From: an uncultured Prevotella sp.
GTDB lineage: Bacteria > Bacteroidota > Bacteroidia > Bacteroidales > Bacteroidaceae
Direction: 5' to 3'
Length of the DNA: 33,161 bases
Assembly: GCA_946540435.1 (NCBI GenBank)
Contig: CAMNII010000025.1
Location: 1-33,161, forward strand
Part shown: positions 1 to 8,400 of the stretch, one piece after another
How positions within the stretch are numbered: the first letter of the stretch is position 1
Layout: every line of letters begins with the position of its first letter
Made by a program: the position numbers and the translations under genes
The notes under the pieces: model-generated
Told to the model about the DNA's origin: nothing
What the model saw: the letters and a program-made list of their open reading frames with translations, nothing else
Databases searched by the model: none

Positions 1-56
1 TATATACAGGGAATATCAAAGATAAAAGAAAAGTTTACCGGACAGCAATAAATCAT

Positions 57-77
57 AATTACTCATTACTCATTACT
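57..77. repeat. Heptamer tandem repeat (AATTACT/CATTACT), copy 1
   Basis: Three 7-bp units of the form (A/C)ATTACT lie in tandem. The same heptamer recurs at 175-216, on the other side of a short segment bounded by a 9-bp inverted repeat. The array lies downstream of the last PUL gene. Nothing shows that it is transcribed or functional. Confidence 0.8.
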
Positions 78-87
78 ATTATGTGAG

Positions 88-165
88 TCTTCAGGGTGAA
101 GGCATAGCCTGCATTGACTTAGAGTTAATCGGTCGCTTTGCGGGCATTGACTCCACCCCTGAAGA
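88..165. repeat. Short segment bounded by a 9-bp inverted repeat
   Basis: TCTTCAGGG at 88-96 is the exact inverse of CCCTGAAGA at 157-165. The segment also contains GCATTGACT twice, as a direct repeat. It is flanked on both sides by AATCATAATTACT and the heptamer arrays. The layout resembles a tiny degraded mobile element, or simply repeat-rich intergenic DNA; no coding capacity was recognised. Confidence 0.5.
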
Positions 166-174
166 TCTAATCAT

Positions 175-216
175 AATTACTAATTACTCATTACTCATTA
201 CTAATTACTCATTACT
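175..216. repeat. Heptamer tandem repeat (AATTACT/CATTACT), copy 2
   Basis: Six 7-bp units run in tandem in the order AATTACT, AATTACT, CATTACT, CATTACT, AATTACT, CATTACT. The array stops three bases before the stop codon of the last PUL gene. The rest of 1-218 shows no gene or clear terminator. Confidence 0.85.
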
Positions 217-218
217 CC

Positions 219-2063
219 TCACATCCCTTCCGTTATCTGCCGCTGCGTGCTGGTCTGGCGGAAGCGGAAGAGGGGATACTCATCGGTGAGCACCTTGTTG
301 GCAAACCAATAGACGTGGAAGGCACCGAAGCGCTCGAGGGTGGCAGGGATGTTGGCATCGGCCGTTGCCGTCCATGATGTGCAGACGATGGGGCGTCCGA
401 AGCGGTAGCAGATGCTCACGAGCCATCCCGTCTCTGCCGACGGCATGTCGGTGGCGAAGGCAGTGACATCGCTCAGACTCCAGATATGGTATATCAGGTC
501 GGCGGTGCTCCCTCCGGGGTAGCTCAGCCGGTCCCAGCCGGCAGTGCGTCCGTGCACCATGGCCTTCCACGGGTCGAAGTCCTTCTCAAAAGGCTTGACA
601 CTGACCAGTGGCGTCATCGTCAGCGGCTGGTTGGCATACTGGTTGCGGGCATAGCGGAACACCATGTCGACAATCTCCGTGAGTGCTTTCTCATCGCCGA
701 CGGTCAGTCCGGGCCGGTCGTAGAGGTTCCAGAGCCTGATGCGGGTGTCGGCATAGTAGCGGTTCACCACGTCGGCGGCATAGCGTGCCAGAGCCTCTGC
801 CCCTTGGTGGGCATCGGCATCGGTGAGGAGTGTCGGCATGACGGTGAGTCCTTTGCCGTCGGCCTCGTTGAGTTGCTGCTCAAAGGCAGCGAAGAACGCC
901 TTGGCATCGGTCTTCCATGCGTCGTATTCCAGTTTCACGCTGACGGCGTTATAGCCTTCCGTCTTCGACAGTTCCCCTCTGACGGCCCTGCGGTCGACGC
1001 CCATGAGCTTTCCTGTTGCCATCCATCGCCATGCACGCTCATGGCTCCAGCGGTCGGCCACCTCGATAGGCGGATAGATGGTCTCGCCGGGCTCGGCAAA
1101 GCGATAGTTGCGAATGAGCTCGATGTCGCGGGCGTCGTACATGTCGCCGTCGCTATAGAGCACGTTGTGGAACATCGGGTCGTAAGGGTCGTAGGTGGAA
1201 CGATCCCATCGTGCCTCCCAGTTGCGGTCGTTGATAAAGAGTCCCCAGCTATAGAAGTTCACCTTATACTTTGCAAAGACCTCGAAGGTGCGTGCCAGTC
1301 CCGACCCGTTGGTGCGGGTGAGGCATTCCGTTGCCACCATCGGGCGGTCGCTGATGCCTTTGATATAGTCGAGCATCTCGTAGATATTATGGCCAAACTT
1401 GAGTGCGGTGTCGTAGGAGTGGAAGTTATGGATATCCATCATCGCCTCCACCTCGGTGGTGCGCTTGAGGGCTTTGTTGGCAGGGTTTACGGTAGCCCAG
1501 ATGATGGACGAGGTGATGGGTTGCTGCACATTCTCCTCCCAGCACCAGTGCACCATCTGCTCGATGATGTCCATCTGTGCGTAGGTGTCGGGACGGTCTT
1601 CGAAGCGCGGCTCGTTCCAGAGGTCCCAGAAGACGATGTGCTTGTCCTTGGCGAAATGTCTCACCACCTCGCGGACGGTCTGCTCGTAGGCTTTCTGTCC
1701 GGCCTCACGCTCCTGTGCATCCTTCTTGGTGTAGTAGTAGCGTTCCCCGAAGGCGATGACCGGCGAGACGGTCATTCCGCATGCTGCCGCATCATCGATC
1801 ATCGACTGTATATGGTCGATGCGTTCCTGCGTGTTGTTGCCTCTGATCCAGAAGCGCACGCTGTTGAACCCCAGGTCGGCAGCCTTCTGGAGTATTTCGC
1901 GGTTGGTCTGTCCGGGATAGGCGGGATAGGGCTCGTTGAAGCCCTTGATGACCCCTACCCTCTCCTGCCATTTCCAGGCCTGTTTCTCGGTCCACTGCTT
2001 ACGTTTGGCATAGCCGCCGGCTACCATCAGCACGGCAACCATCACACAGATGATTCTTTTCAT
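219..2063 (-). CDS. Secreted clan GH-A (GH5-like) glycosidase with a tandem inactive second barrel
   Basis: Predicted secreted glycoside hydrolase of 614 aa; residue numbers below count from an in-frame ATG 9 bp upstream, so subtract 3 for the start chosen here. The MKR start is preferred because it begins a standard signal peptide (MKRIICVMVAVLMVAGG). Residues about 35-325 form a TIM barrel with the acid/base motif WNEP (E154) and the nucleophile motif VATE (E249), as in clan GH-A retaining enzymes. Residues about 340-600 repeat the fold: AWRWMATGKLMGVDRR matches AWKWQERVGVIKGFNEP, and WNLYDRPG and RPIVCTS match WDLWNEP and RPMVATE. In this half the acid/base is Arg453 and the nucleophile is Ser566, so it should be catalytically dead. 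The second half resembles COG3934-type proteins often annotated as 1,4-beta-xylanase or mannanase. It is the last PUL gene, 27 bp after the GH43 gene. Substrate unknown. Confidence 0.8.
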   Translation of the reverse strand: MKRIICVMVAVLMVAGGYAKRKQWTEKQAWKWQERVGVIKGFNEPYPAYPGQTNREILQKAADLGFNSVRFWIRGNNTQERIDHIQSMIDDAAACGMTVSPVIAFGERYYYTKKDAQEREAGQKAYEQTVREVVRHFAKDKHIVFWDLWNEPRFEDRPDTYAQMDIIEQMVHWCWEENVQQPITSSIIWATVNPANKALKRTTEVEAMMDIHNFHSYDTALKFGHNIYEMLDYIKGISDRPMVATECLTRTNGSGLARTFEVFAKYKVNFYSWGLFINDRNWEARWDRSTYDPYDPMFHNVLYSDGDMYDARDIELIRNYRFAEPGETIYPPIEVADRWSHERAWRWMATGKLMGVDRRAVRGELSKTEGYNAVSVKLEYDAWKTDAKAFFAAFEQQLNEADGKGLTVMPTLLTDADAHQGAEALARYAADVVNRYYADTRIRLWNLYDRPGLTVGDEKALTEIVDMVFRYARNQYANQPLTMTPLVSVKPFEKDFDPWKAMVHGRTAGWDRLSYPGGSTADLIYHIWSLSDVTAFATDMPSAETGWLVSICYRFGRPIVCTSWTATADANIPATLERFGAFHVYWFANKVLTDEYPLFRFRQTSTQRQITEGM

Positions 2064-2090
2064 GATATGCATTGTTTGGGTTATAACAAA

Positions 2091-4586
2091 TCAATAGACG
2101 GGATAATAGAGGTTGCTGCGCAGCGTGGTCTTGGTGCCTGGGTCGCTGTAGAGTCCGATGCGGGCGGGCTCGGCTTTCGGCATGTCGACGGTGGCCAGCT
2201 CGCGGTTGTTGACGAAGAGGTGGACCTGTGCGCCGCGTTTCTCCACACGCAACTGGTTCTGCTGCTGGAAGTCGCGGGTGGTCTTGAGCTTGTAGATGAG
2301 GCGGTGGTGCTGCGTGGGATCGTTGTTGATCATCCGCAGGGCCTGAGTCTTCACGACAGGGAACTGCACACGCTGCCAGGCAGCCAGCGGGCTGTCGGCG
2401 GTGGTGTAGCTGATGGTCTTCCAGCGGTTGTTGTCGTCGGCATCGAGGTATTCGAGCGTCATCCGTCCGGCCATATCGGCGTTGTACGACCGCTCGGCCG
2501 ATGCTTTCAGTCCGAGGTCGCGGGCATAGGTGTCGTTGTCGGCATCGAGATGGGGATACCACACCTCGCTGACCAGTGTTGGCGTGTCGAAGCGGTACTG
2601 CTTCTCAAAGCTGTCGGTGTACTTGATGTCGGGATAGTGGACGGAGGTATAGGCCAGCGGTGTCTCTGTCGTCGTGGTCTTTCCCTTGACGCAGTGTTCG
2701 GTCACCAGCATGTGGCGGGCAGCATCGATGGTGGCCCGCACGTAGTTCTTCGCGTCGACATAGGCGGCATAGACGCCATAGCGTCCCTCGGTGGTGGTAC
2801 CGTTGTCGAAGCAGGCGGTGAAGGCATAGTCGGCGGCGGCCGCTCCCTTGAAGAGGTCGCCACCCTTCAGGGGCAGTCCGTCGGCGGTAGCCTGGTCCGG
2901 TCCCCATCCGCTGAACAGGTTGCCGTATTCGTCCCATCCGTCGTTGTAAGAGACGTATTCGATGTCGTAGTCGGCAGCACGGGCACGGATATCGTCGGGT
3001 GTGACGTCGGCATCGTCCTGCTGATGTACGAGGACGTTGTCGCGCCATGCCTTCAGCTGCCTGTGGTTCTTCTCTACGCGCCACACCTCTGCCGGTCCTC
3101 CGCTCTTGGGCTTGGCGGTGACCTCAAGGAGATAGCTGTCGGAGAAGGGGATTCCGTCGAGTGTCGTCCCGCTATACTGCGGCTTGGCGGGTGCGGCATG
3201 GAATCCGCTGGTGTTATGTCCGGTGATGGCATCGACGGTGAAGCGGTCGTTGACGAAGTGTATGCGGTCGACGTACTGGTCGCGCCGGAACCCTTCGTTG
3301 GCCATGTAAACGAGCCACCACTCCCATCCGTTCGGCCCGCGCACAATGTTGGGCTGTCCCGGTGTGAGGAGCAGTGAGCCGTCGGCCAGCGGCTGTTCTC
3401 CACGGGTGTCGTAGAGGGCTATGGCGACGAGTTGTGAGCTGCGGTGGTTGCGGTTTGGTTCTGTTGATGCGTTCTGGATGATGTGCGACTCGGGACGGTC
3501 GAAGACGATGGTGTTCTCGCCCTGGCTGACCCAGCTGCCGTCGATGGTGACGACCTTATAGTCGGCGCGTTCGTCGGTTTCAACCTGATGTCCGTTGATC
3601 CACACCTTGATGCCTCCGCGCTGAGCCAGCTTCAGGAGCAGCTTCTCGGGCACGGTCCGGCTGATGCGGAAGGTGATGGTGTCGCTCTTCAGGTCGACGG
3701 CGTTATAGCCTTCTGCTCCGTAGCGTATGAGGTCGGTATAGTTTTCCTCGAGCAGGTCGGTCTGCGGGCATACCACGGGATAGGGATATTTGTTACCGGG
3801 GTTGAAGGCCATGGGAGCCGTTGCCTCGCTGATGCCGAGCCGGTAGTTGCCGTATTCGGCAGCGGTGTGGTTGGCATTGTACATCATGTAGTAGCGGCCA
3901 TGGTACTTGATGACGAAGGGTCCCTCGGCCACGCGGTTGTCCATGGTCTCCCACGTCCCTGGCTGCGATGAGAACTGCTGCACGGCATCGCCCTTGAAGG
4001 TGAAGTCGGCATTCATCGGTCGTGCCCAGATGGTGTTTCCGTCGGTGAACTTCACCATGTAGAGGTAGAGGCTTCCGTCCTCGTCGCAGAACACCTGCGG
4101 GTCGATACGGTTTTCGAACCACTGGTCGTCGCGGTCCTCGTAGAAGGGTCCCTCGATGTTTGGCGAGGTGGCATGGATGGTGTGTACGATATGTCGGTCG
4201 CGTCCCCAGTAGTTGGCTGAATAGAACAGGTGGAATAGTCCTCCGCTGTAGGTGATGTCGTCGGAGTGCACCTGATTGTTCTTCGCTCCCGTTCCACGGT
4301 TGTAGTCGGTGTCGAAGTCGTAGACATGGATGCGCTTATCCCAGTTGACGAGGTCTTCGCTGACGAAGAAGTCGCCCATGGTAGCCACGCCTCCGAGGTA
4401 GTATTTGCCGGCATACTTCAGCACGCCGGCGTCGGCCACGCCGCGCAGCACGGGGTTGGTGTAGGCCGTTGCCTTGACTTCGGTTGTTGCAGCAGCTTTC
4501 TGTGCTTTCTGCCTTCGTGACTTGTTGTTCTGGGCTCCTGCCGTCATTCCGACGGCCAGTGCCAACAGGATAAGCAGTTTTCTCAT
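2091..4586 (-). CDS. Secreted GH43-type five-bladed propeller glycosidase with inserted and C-terminal beta-sandwich domains
   Basis: Predicted secreted arabinofuranosidase/xylosidase-type enzyme of 831 aa with an N-terminal signal peptide (residues 1-18, ending AGA). The three GH43 catalytic acids are visible: D52 in VADAGVLKYAGKYY (base), D162 in RIDPQVF (pKa modulator) and E221 in AEGPFVIKYHGRYY (acid). The last propeller blade appears only at about residues 408-450 (TPGQPNIVRGPNG, WEWWLVY). About 115 residues (roughly 280-400) are inserted before it and contain a strand-rich segment with GGIKVWINGHQVE, resembling a sugar-binding jelly-roll. Residues about 480-831 look like further beta-sandwich or LamG-like modules (VHLFVNNRELATVDM near the end). 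It lacks the YDLQGR tail. It lies 40 bp after the small secreted gene and 27 bp before the GH-A gene. Arabinan or xylan linkage specificity is inference. Confidence 0.85.
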   Translation of the reverse strand: MRKLLILLALAVGMTAGAQNNKSRRQKAQKAAATTEVKATAYTNPVLRGVADAGVLKYAGKYYLGGVATMGDFFVSEDLVNWDKRIHVYDFDTDYNRGTGAKNNQVHSDDITYSGGLFHLFYSANYWGRDRHIVHTIHATSPNIEGPFYEDRDDQWFENRIDPQVFCDEDGSLYLYMVKFTDGNTIWARPMNADFTFKGDAVQQFSSQPGTWETMDNRVAEGPFVIKYHGRYYMMYNANHTAAEYGNYRLGISEATAPMAFNPGNKYPYPVVCPQTDLLEENYTDLIRYGAEGYNAVDLKSDTITFRISRTVPEKLLLKLAQRGGIKVWINGHQVETDERADYKVVTIDGSWVSQGENTIVFDRPESHIIQNASTEPNRNHRSSQLVAIALYDTRGEQPLADGSLLLTPGQPNIVRGPNGWEWWLVYMANEGFRRDQYVDRIHFVNDRFTVDAITGHNTSGFHAAPAKPQYSGTTLDGIPFSDSYLLEVTAKPKSGGPAEVWRVEKNHRQLKAWRDNVLVHQQDDADVTPDDIRARAADYDIEYVSYNDGWDEYGNLFSGWGPDQATADGLPLKGGDLFKGAAAADYAFTACFDNGTTTEGRYGVYAAYVDAKNYVRATIDAARHMLVTEHCVKGKTTTTETPLAYTSVHYPDIKYTDSFEKQYRFDTPTLVSEVWYPHLDADNDTYARDLGLKASAERSYNADMAGRMTLEYLDADDNNRWKTISYTTADSPLAAWQRVQFPVVKTQALRMINNDPTQHHRLIYKLKTTRDFQQQNQLRVEKRGAQVHLFVNNRELATVDMPKAEPARIGLYSDPGTKTTLRSNLYYPVY

Positions 4587-4607
4587 GTGTTCAGGTTTTC
4601 TTAAGTA

Positions 4608-4642
4608 TTATTTATTGATGTACTCCTTATTTATTGATGTAC
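4608..4642 (-). repeat. 16-bp direct repeat spanning a stop codon
   Basis: On the minus strand GTACATCAATAAATAA occurs twice with a 19-bp period: in the last codons and stop of the small secreted protein (4627-4642), and again just after it (4608-4623). The second copy would again encode a Y-I-N-K-stop ending. The period is not a multiple of three. Confidence 0.8.
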
Positions 4643-5436
4643 TTCCGTCCATTGCGGATGATGATGTCTTTCGACTGTGTTGAGCTTGCGTCCGTCTTTC
4701 TGCCTTGCAGGTCGTAGACCGTTCGTTCGGATGTCTTTTGCTCTGTAGGTGCGGTGATGGCATCTGGCGTTCCATAGGTCTTCCTGTACACCAGTACACC
4801 ATTGCGTGTAAAGCTGTCGAGCGTCATTCCTCTTCCTTCATAGCTTCCCATCGACCACTTCGAGATGATGCCGAAAGAATAACCTATGCCCCGAATGACG
4901 AACCGCCCGTCATACCAGTCAATCACATCGTAATCGGCTCCGTCACCCAGGCCGTCTGTATGCATGCCGTAGTCAGCATAGTTTCCTTCAAGGAGGGTGC
5001 CCAGGAATGGTATCTTATTGAAGTCGTAGAACAAAGTTTCTTTCTTGGTATCGTTGTCATAGACATAAATCTTTCCATTGTCTTCGCGCAGATATAACGT
5101 TTTGTCAGCGAGCATGGCATCAAGTTTTCCGACGCCCTCTATCCATTTCCGTTCCACGCTTTTGTATGTTTGTTCTCCCACCTGAAGAGTCTGACTGGTC
5201 ACCGTATAGCGTATTCTTTCATAAATAGCCTCATCGAGCATGCTCCTATAATAGTAGTTTTCAGGAGTTTCCATATCACTGCAATACACCTCATCCCAGG
5301 TTGTTCCCACCGGATAACACTCGCCTATCGACTCGTAAGGCGGAACAGCCATTAACTGTGAGTTGGAGTTTCCTGTTGTTAAAGCCCAGGGCATAAGCAA
5401 TGCCAGCAGCATGACGAAAGCTTTTAGATTTTTCAT
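4627..5436 (-). CDS. Secreted protein of unknown function with Prevotella-type C-terminal tail
   Basis: 269 aa with an N-terminal signal peptide (MKNLKAFVMLLALLMPWALT). The middle has no domain I recognise: it is acidic, rich in Tyr and Asp, and begins SIGECYPVGTTWDEVYCSD. The last 30 residues (VYDLQGRK ... IIIRNGRKYINK) match the tail shared by five other secreted proteins in the window and resemble a type IX secretion-type sorting tail. It sits between the HTCS regulator and the GH43 gene on the same strand, so it is probably part of the PUL. It may be a surface or periplasmic accessory factor; no enzyme signature was seen. The end of the gene is duplicated just downstream as a 16-bp repeat covering the stop codon. 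Confidence 0.8.
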   Translation of the reverse strand: MKNLKAFVMLLALLMPWALTTGNSNSQLMAVPPYESIGECYPVGTTWDEVYCSDMETPENYYYRSMLDEAIYERIRYTVTSQTLQVGEQTYKSVERKWIEGVGKLDAMLADKTLYLREDNGKIYVYDNDTKKETLFYDFNKIPFLGTLLEGNYADYGMHTDGLGDGADYDVIDWYDGRFVIRGIGYSFGIISKWSMGSYEGRGMTLDSFTRNGVLVYRKTYGTPDAITAPTEQKTSERTVYDLQGRKTDASSTQSKDIIIRNGRKYINK

Positions 5437-5494
5437 AGGATATTATTTGAGGTGAACTTAACTTATATTTCAAAACATTATTTATGGTGAGGGG

Positions 5495-8400
5495 TCAGGG
5501 CTTCGGGGCAGAGGGCTTGTCGCTGGCATACTCCGTGGGGTTGACTCCCATCTGCTTCTTGAATGCTTTCGAGAAGTAGTTCGGGTCGGAGAAGCCGGTG
5601 CGATAGGCGGTCTCAGAGACGTTGAAGCCTTGCTGCAGCAGCTGGCAGGCTTTGTCGAGCCGTTTGTGGCGGATATAGTCGCCCATGGACATGCCGGTGA
5701 GGTTTTTCATCTTGGTATGGAGCAGGGAGCGGCTGATGGCCATCTGTGCGGTGATGTCGGCGATGTTGAAGTCGCTGTTGGCAATGTTCTGCTCCACCAG
5801 TTCGTTGATTTTCTGGATGAACTGCTTGTCGAGTTCGCTGAGCGAGGTGGCACTGATGTCGGCCTCGGCGGTTGCCACGATCTCGCGCTGCTGCGTCTTC
5901 TGCAGCTGCAGGATATTGTTGATCTGCATCTCGAGGATCTGCGGGTCGAAGGGTTTGGAGACGTAGGCTTCGGCACCGCTCTTATAGCCTGCTGCCACGT
6001 CTTCCTGGTCGGTCTTGGCGGTGAGGAGGATGACGGGCAGGTGGGAGGTCTGGACGTCGGTCTTCAGTCGCCGGCACAGTTCTACGCCGTCGATGCCTGG
6101 CATCATCACGTCGCTCACCACCATCTGCACCTGTTCGCTGTGGGCGAGGCTCAGGGCTTCCTCGCCGTTGGTGGCGGTGATGACATGGTATTTGGCCGAG
6201 AAGTAGTTGGCCAGGAAGTCGAGCAGGTCTTTGTTGTCGTCGACGATGAGGAGGGTGGCCTGTGCCTCGCTGTATTCCACCTCGTCGGCATCGTAGGTGG
6301 TCACGGTGTCGCTCATCGACGGTGTGAACTTATACTCCGAGAGTGGGATGATGGTCTTGTCTTCGTTGAGGTAGCTGCCGGGTTGGAAGGCGTCGTCCGA
6401 CACGTTCAGCCAGACGGTGAAGGTGGCTCCATGGCCGGGTTCGCTCTCCACGGCGACATGTCCGTGATGGATTTCTGCGAGCCGCTTGACGAGGGAGAGG
6501 CCGATTCCCCACCCGCTGCTGTTGACATTGTATCCGCGCTTGGTCTGATAGAAATGGTCGAAGATGCGGCTCTGCTCTTCCTTGGCGATGCCGATGCCGG
6601 TGTCCTGCACGGTGATGACGAGTTCCGTGGGTTCGTCGGCGATGCGTCCCTTGACGGTGACGCGTCCGCCTTCGGGTGTGAACTTCATAGCGTTGGAGAG
6701 GAGGTTGCTGACGATGCGCTCGACATAGGATGGTGAGAACCACACCTCTTCACCGTTGTCCTCGAATTCAGACAGCAGGCTGAGTCCGCGTTCTGCCGCC
6801 GACTCGCGGAAGCTGCCGAGCATGGCCTCGATGAACGACAGCGGGTTTCCTTTCTGTACGTAGAAGGGGAAGCTGTCGGTCTCCACCTTGTTGAAGGTGA
6901 TGAGCTCGTTGATGAGGCTCTCCATCTTGCGGGTGTTCTTGATGGCCATGTCGAGGTGCTGGCTCGACCCTTTGTCGAGCTGCTGGCGCGAGATGCTGCG
7001 CAGGGGTGCTACGATGAGGGAGAGGGGTGTCTTCAGTTCGTGGGAGACGGTGGTGAAGAAGTCGAACTTGGCGCGGTCGATGGCTTCTATCTTGTCGCGC
7101 TCCATGGTGGCCTCGCGCACGGCGTTGCGTTCCCGTTCGCGGACCATGAAGAAGCGGTAGGCGACGTAGGCGAGCAGCGATGCCAGCAGGAGATAGAACA
7201 GGTAGGCCCATGTGGAGCGGTAGAAGGGCGGGCGCACGGTGATGCGCAGTGTCTTCACCGGACATTCGTCCCATCCGCCGTTGCTGTTGTTGGCACGGAT
7301 GTGGAGGTGATAGGTTCCTGCCGGCAGGTTATAGCCCGAGAACTTGCGCTCGCCGCCCACGTCGCGCCAGGTCTTGTCGATGCCTTCGAGTCGCACCTGA
7401 TACTCGATGCTGTTGGTTGAGCCGGGCATGATGACGCCGTAGTCGATGCTGAACGACCGTGCCTGGTCGTAGGTGAGGGTGATGGTGCGTGTCTCGTCGA
7501 GTTCGTCGGTGAGTGGCGAGTTGTCTGTTGCTGCCGTCATGACCTGGTTGTTCACGGTGAGCCGCTTCAGGTGTACCTCGAAGGGTCCTGTCTTGTCGGC
7601 CAGGGCGGTTGGGTTGAAGGTGACGAGTCCGTTGACGGTACCGAAGACCATGAGGCTGTCACCGGCCTGTATGGCTGACGAGAAGTTGAACTGGTTGGTG
7701 GGTAGTCCGCTCTCGGTGGTATAGCGCAGCAGTGTCTCCGTGGCCGGGGTGTAGCAGTAGAGTCCCTGACTGGTGCTCACCCAGAGGTGTCCGTGGCTGT
7801 CGGCGATGATGCTGCATACGGTGATGTGTGGCAGGAGGATGTCTCCGCCGACGTCGCCGAAGCGTCCTGTTTTCTTGTCGAGGTATTGCAGTCCGTTGTT
7901 GTTGGTGCCTATCCAGAGGGTGTCGCTGCCAGGCTGCTGATAGAGGCTGGTGACATAGTTGTCGCTGAGTGCGTCGGGCGATGCCTGCCAATAGGATATG
8001 TTGTTGTCGGGCGGTGTGATGCGGTAGAGTCCGTTGCGGTTCATGCCGGCCCAGAGGGTGTCGTCGTCATCGACGAAGAGGGTGTAGACGAACTGGCGGT
8101 CGAGGATGTTGTCGCCCAGCGTGCGGAACTGGTCGGCTGCGGCATCGTAGTAGTAGAGTCCCTGTGTGGTGGCTGCCCACAGTCGTCCGTTGCGTTGGCG
8201 GACGATGCTGAAGACGGAGTTCGACTTCAGTCCGTGCGAGAACTGGTAGTGGGTATAGGCCTTGGTGTCGAGTCGGTAGCGGAAGAGTCCGTTGCGGAAG
8301 GTGCCGATCCACATCTCCCTGCTCTGGCGGTCGTAGTATAGGCTGTGGACATTGGTGCCTACCTGCGGCAGTTGTTCTGCTGGTGCTGTCTGTCCTGTCT

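Noticed and set aside
83..289. Small plus-strand frame near the window start
   Set aside because: It runs through heptamer repeats and overlaps the end of the GH-A gene; the peptide is repetitive.
486..3377. Plus-strand open frame of 963 codons antisense to the GH-A and GH43 genes
   Set aside because: Its translation is low-complexity (rich in V, G, H, A) without domains or a signal peptide, and both minus-strand genes have clear families. It reflects codon bias of the real genes.
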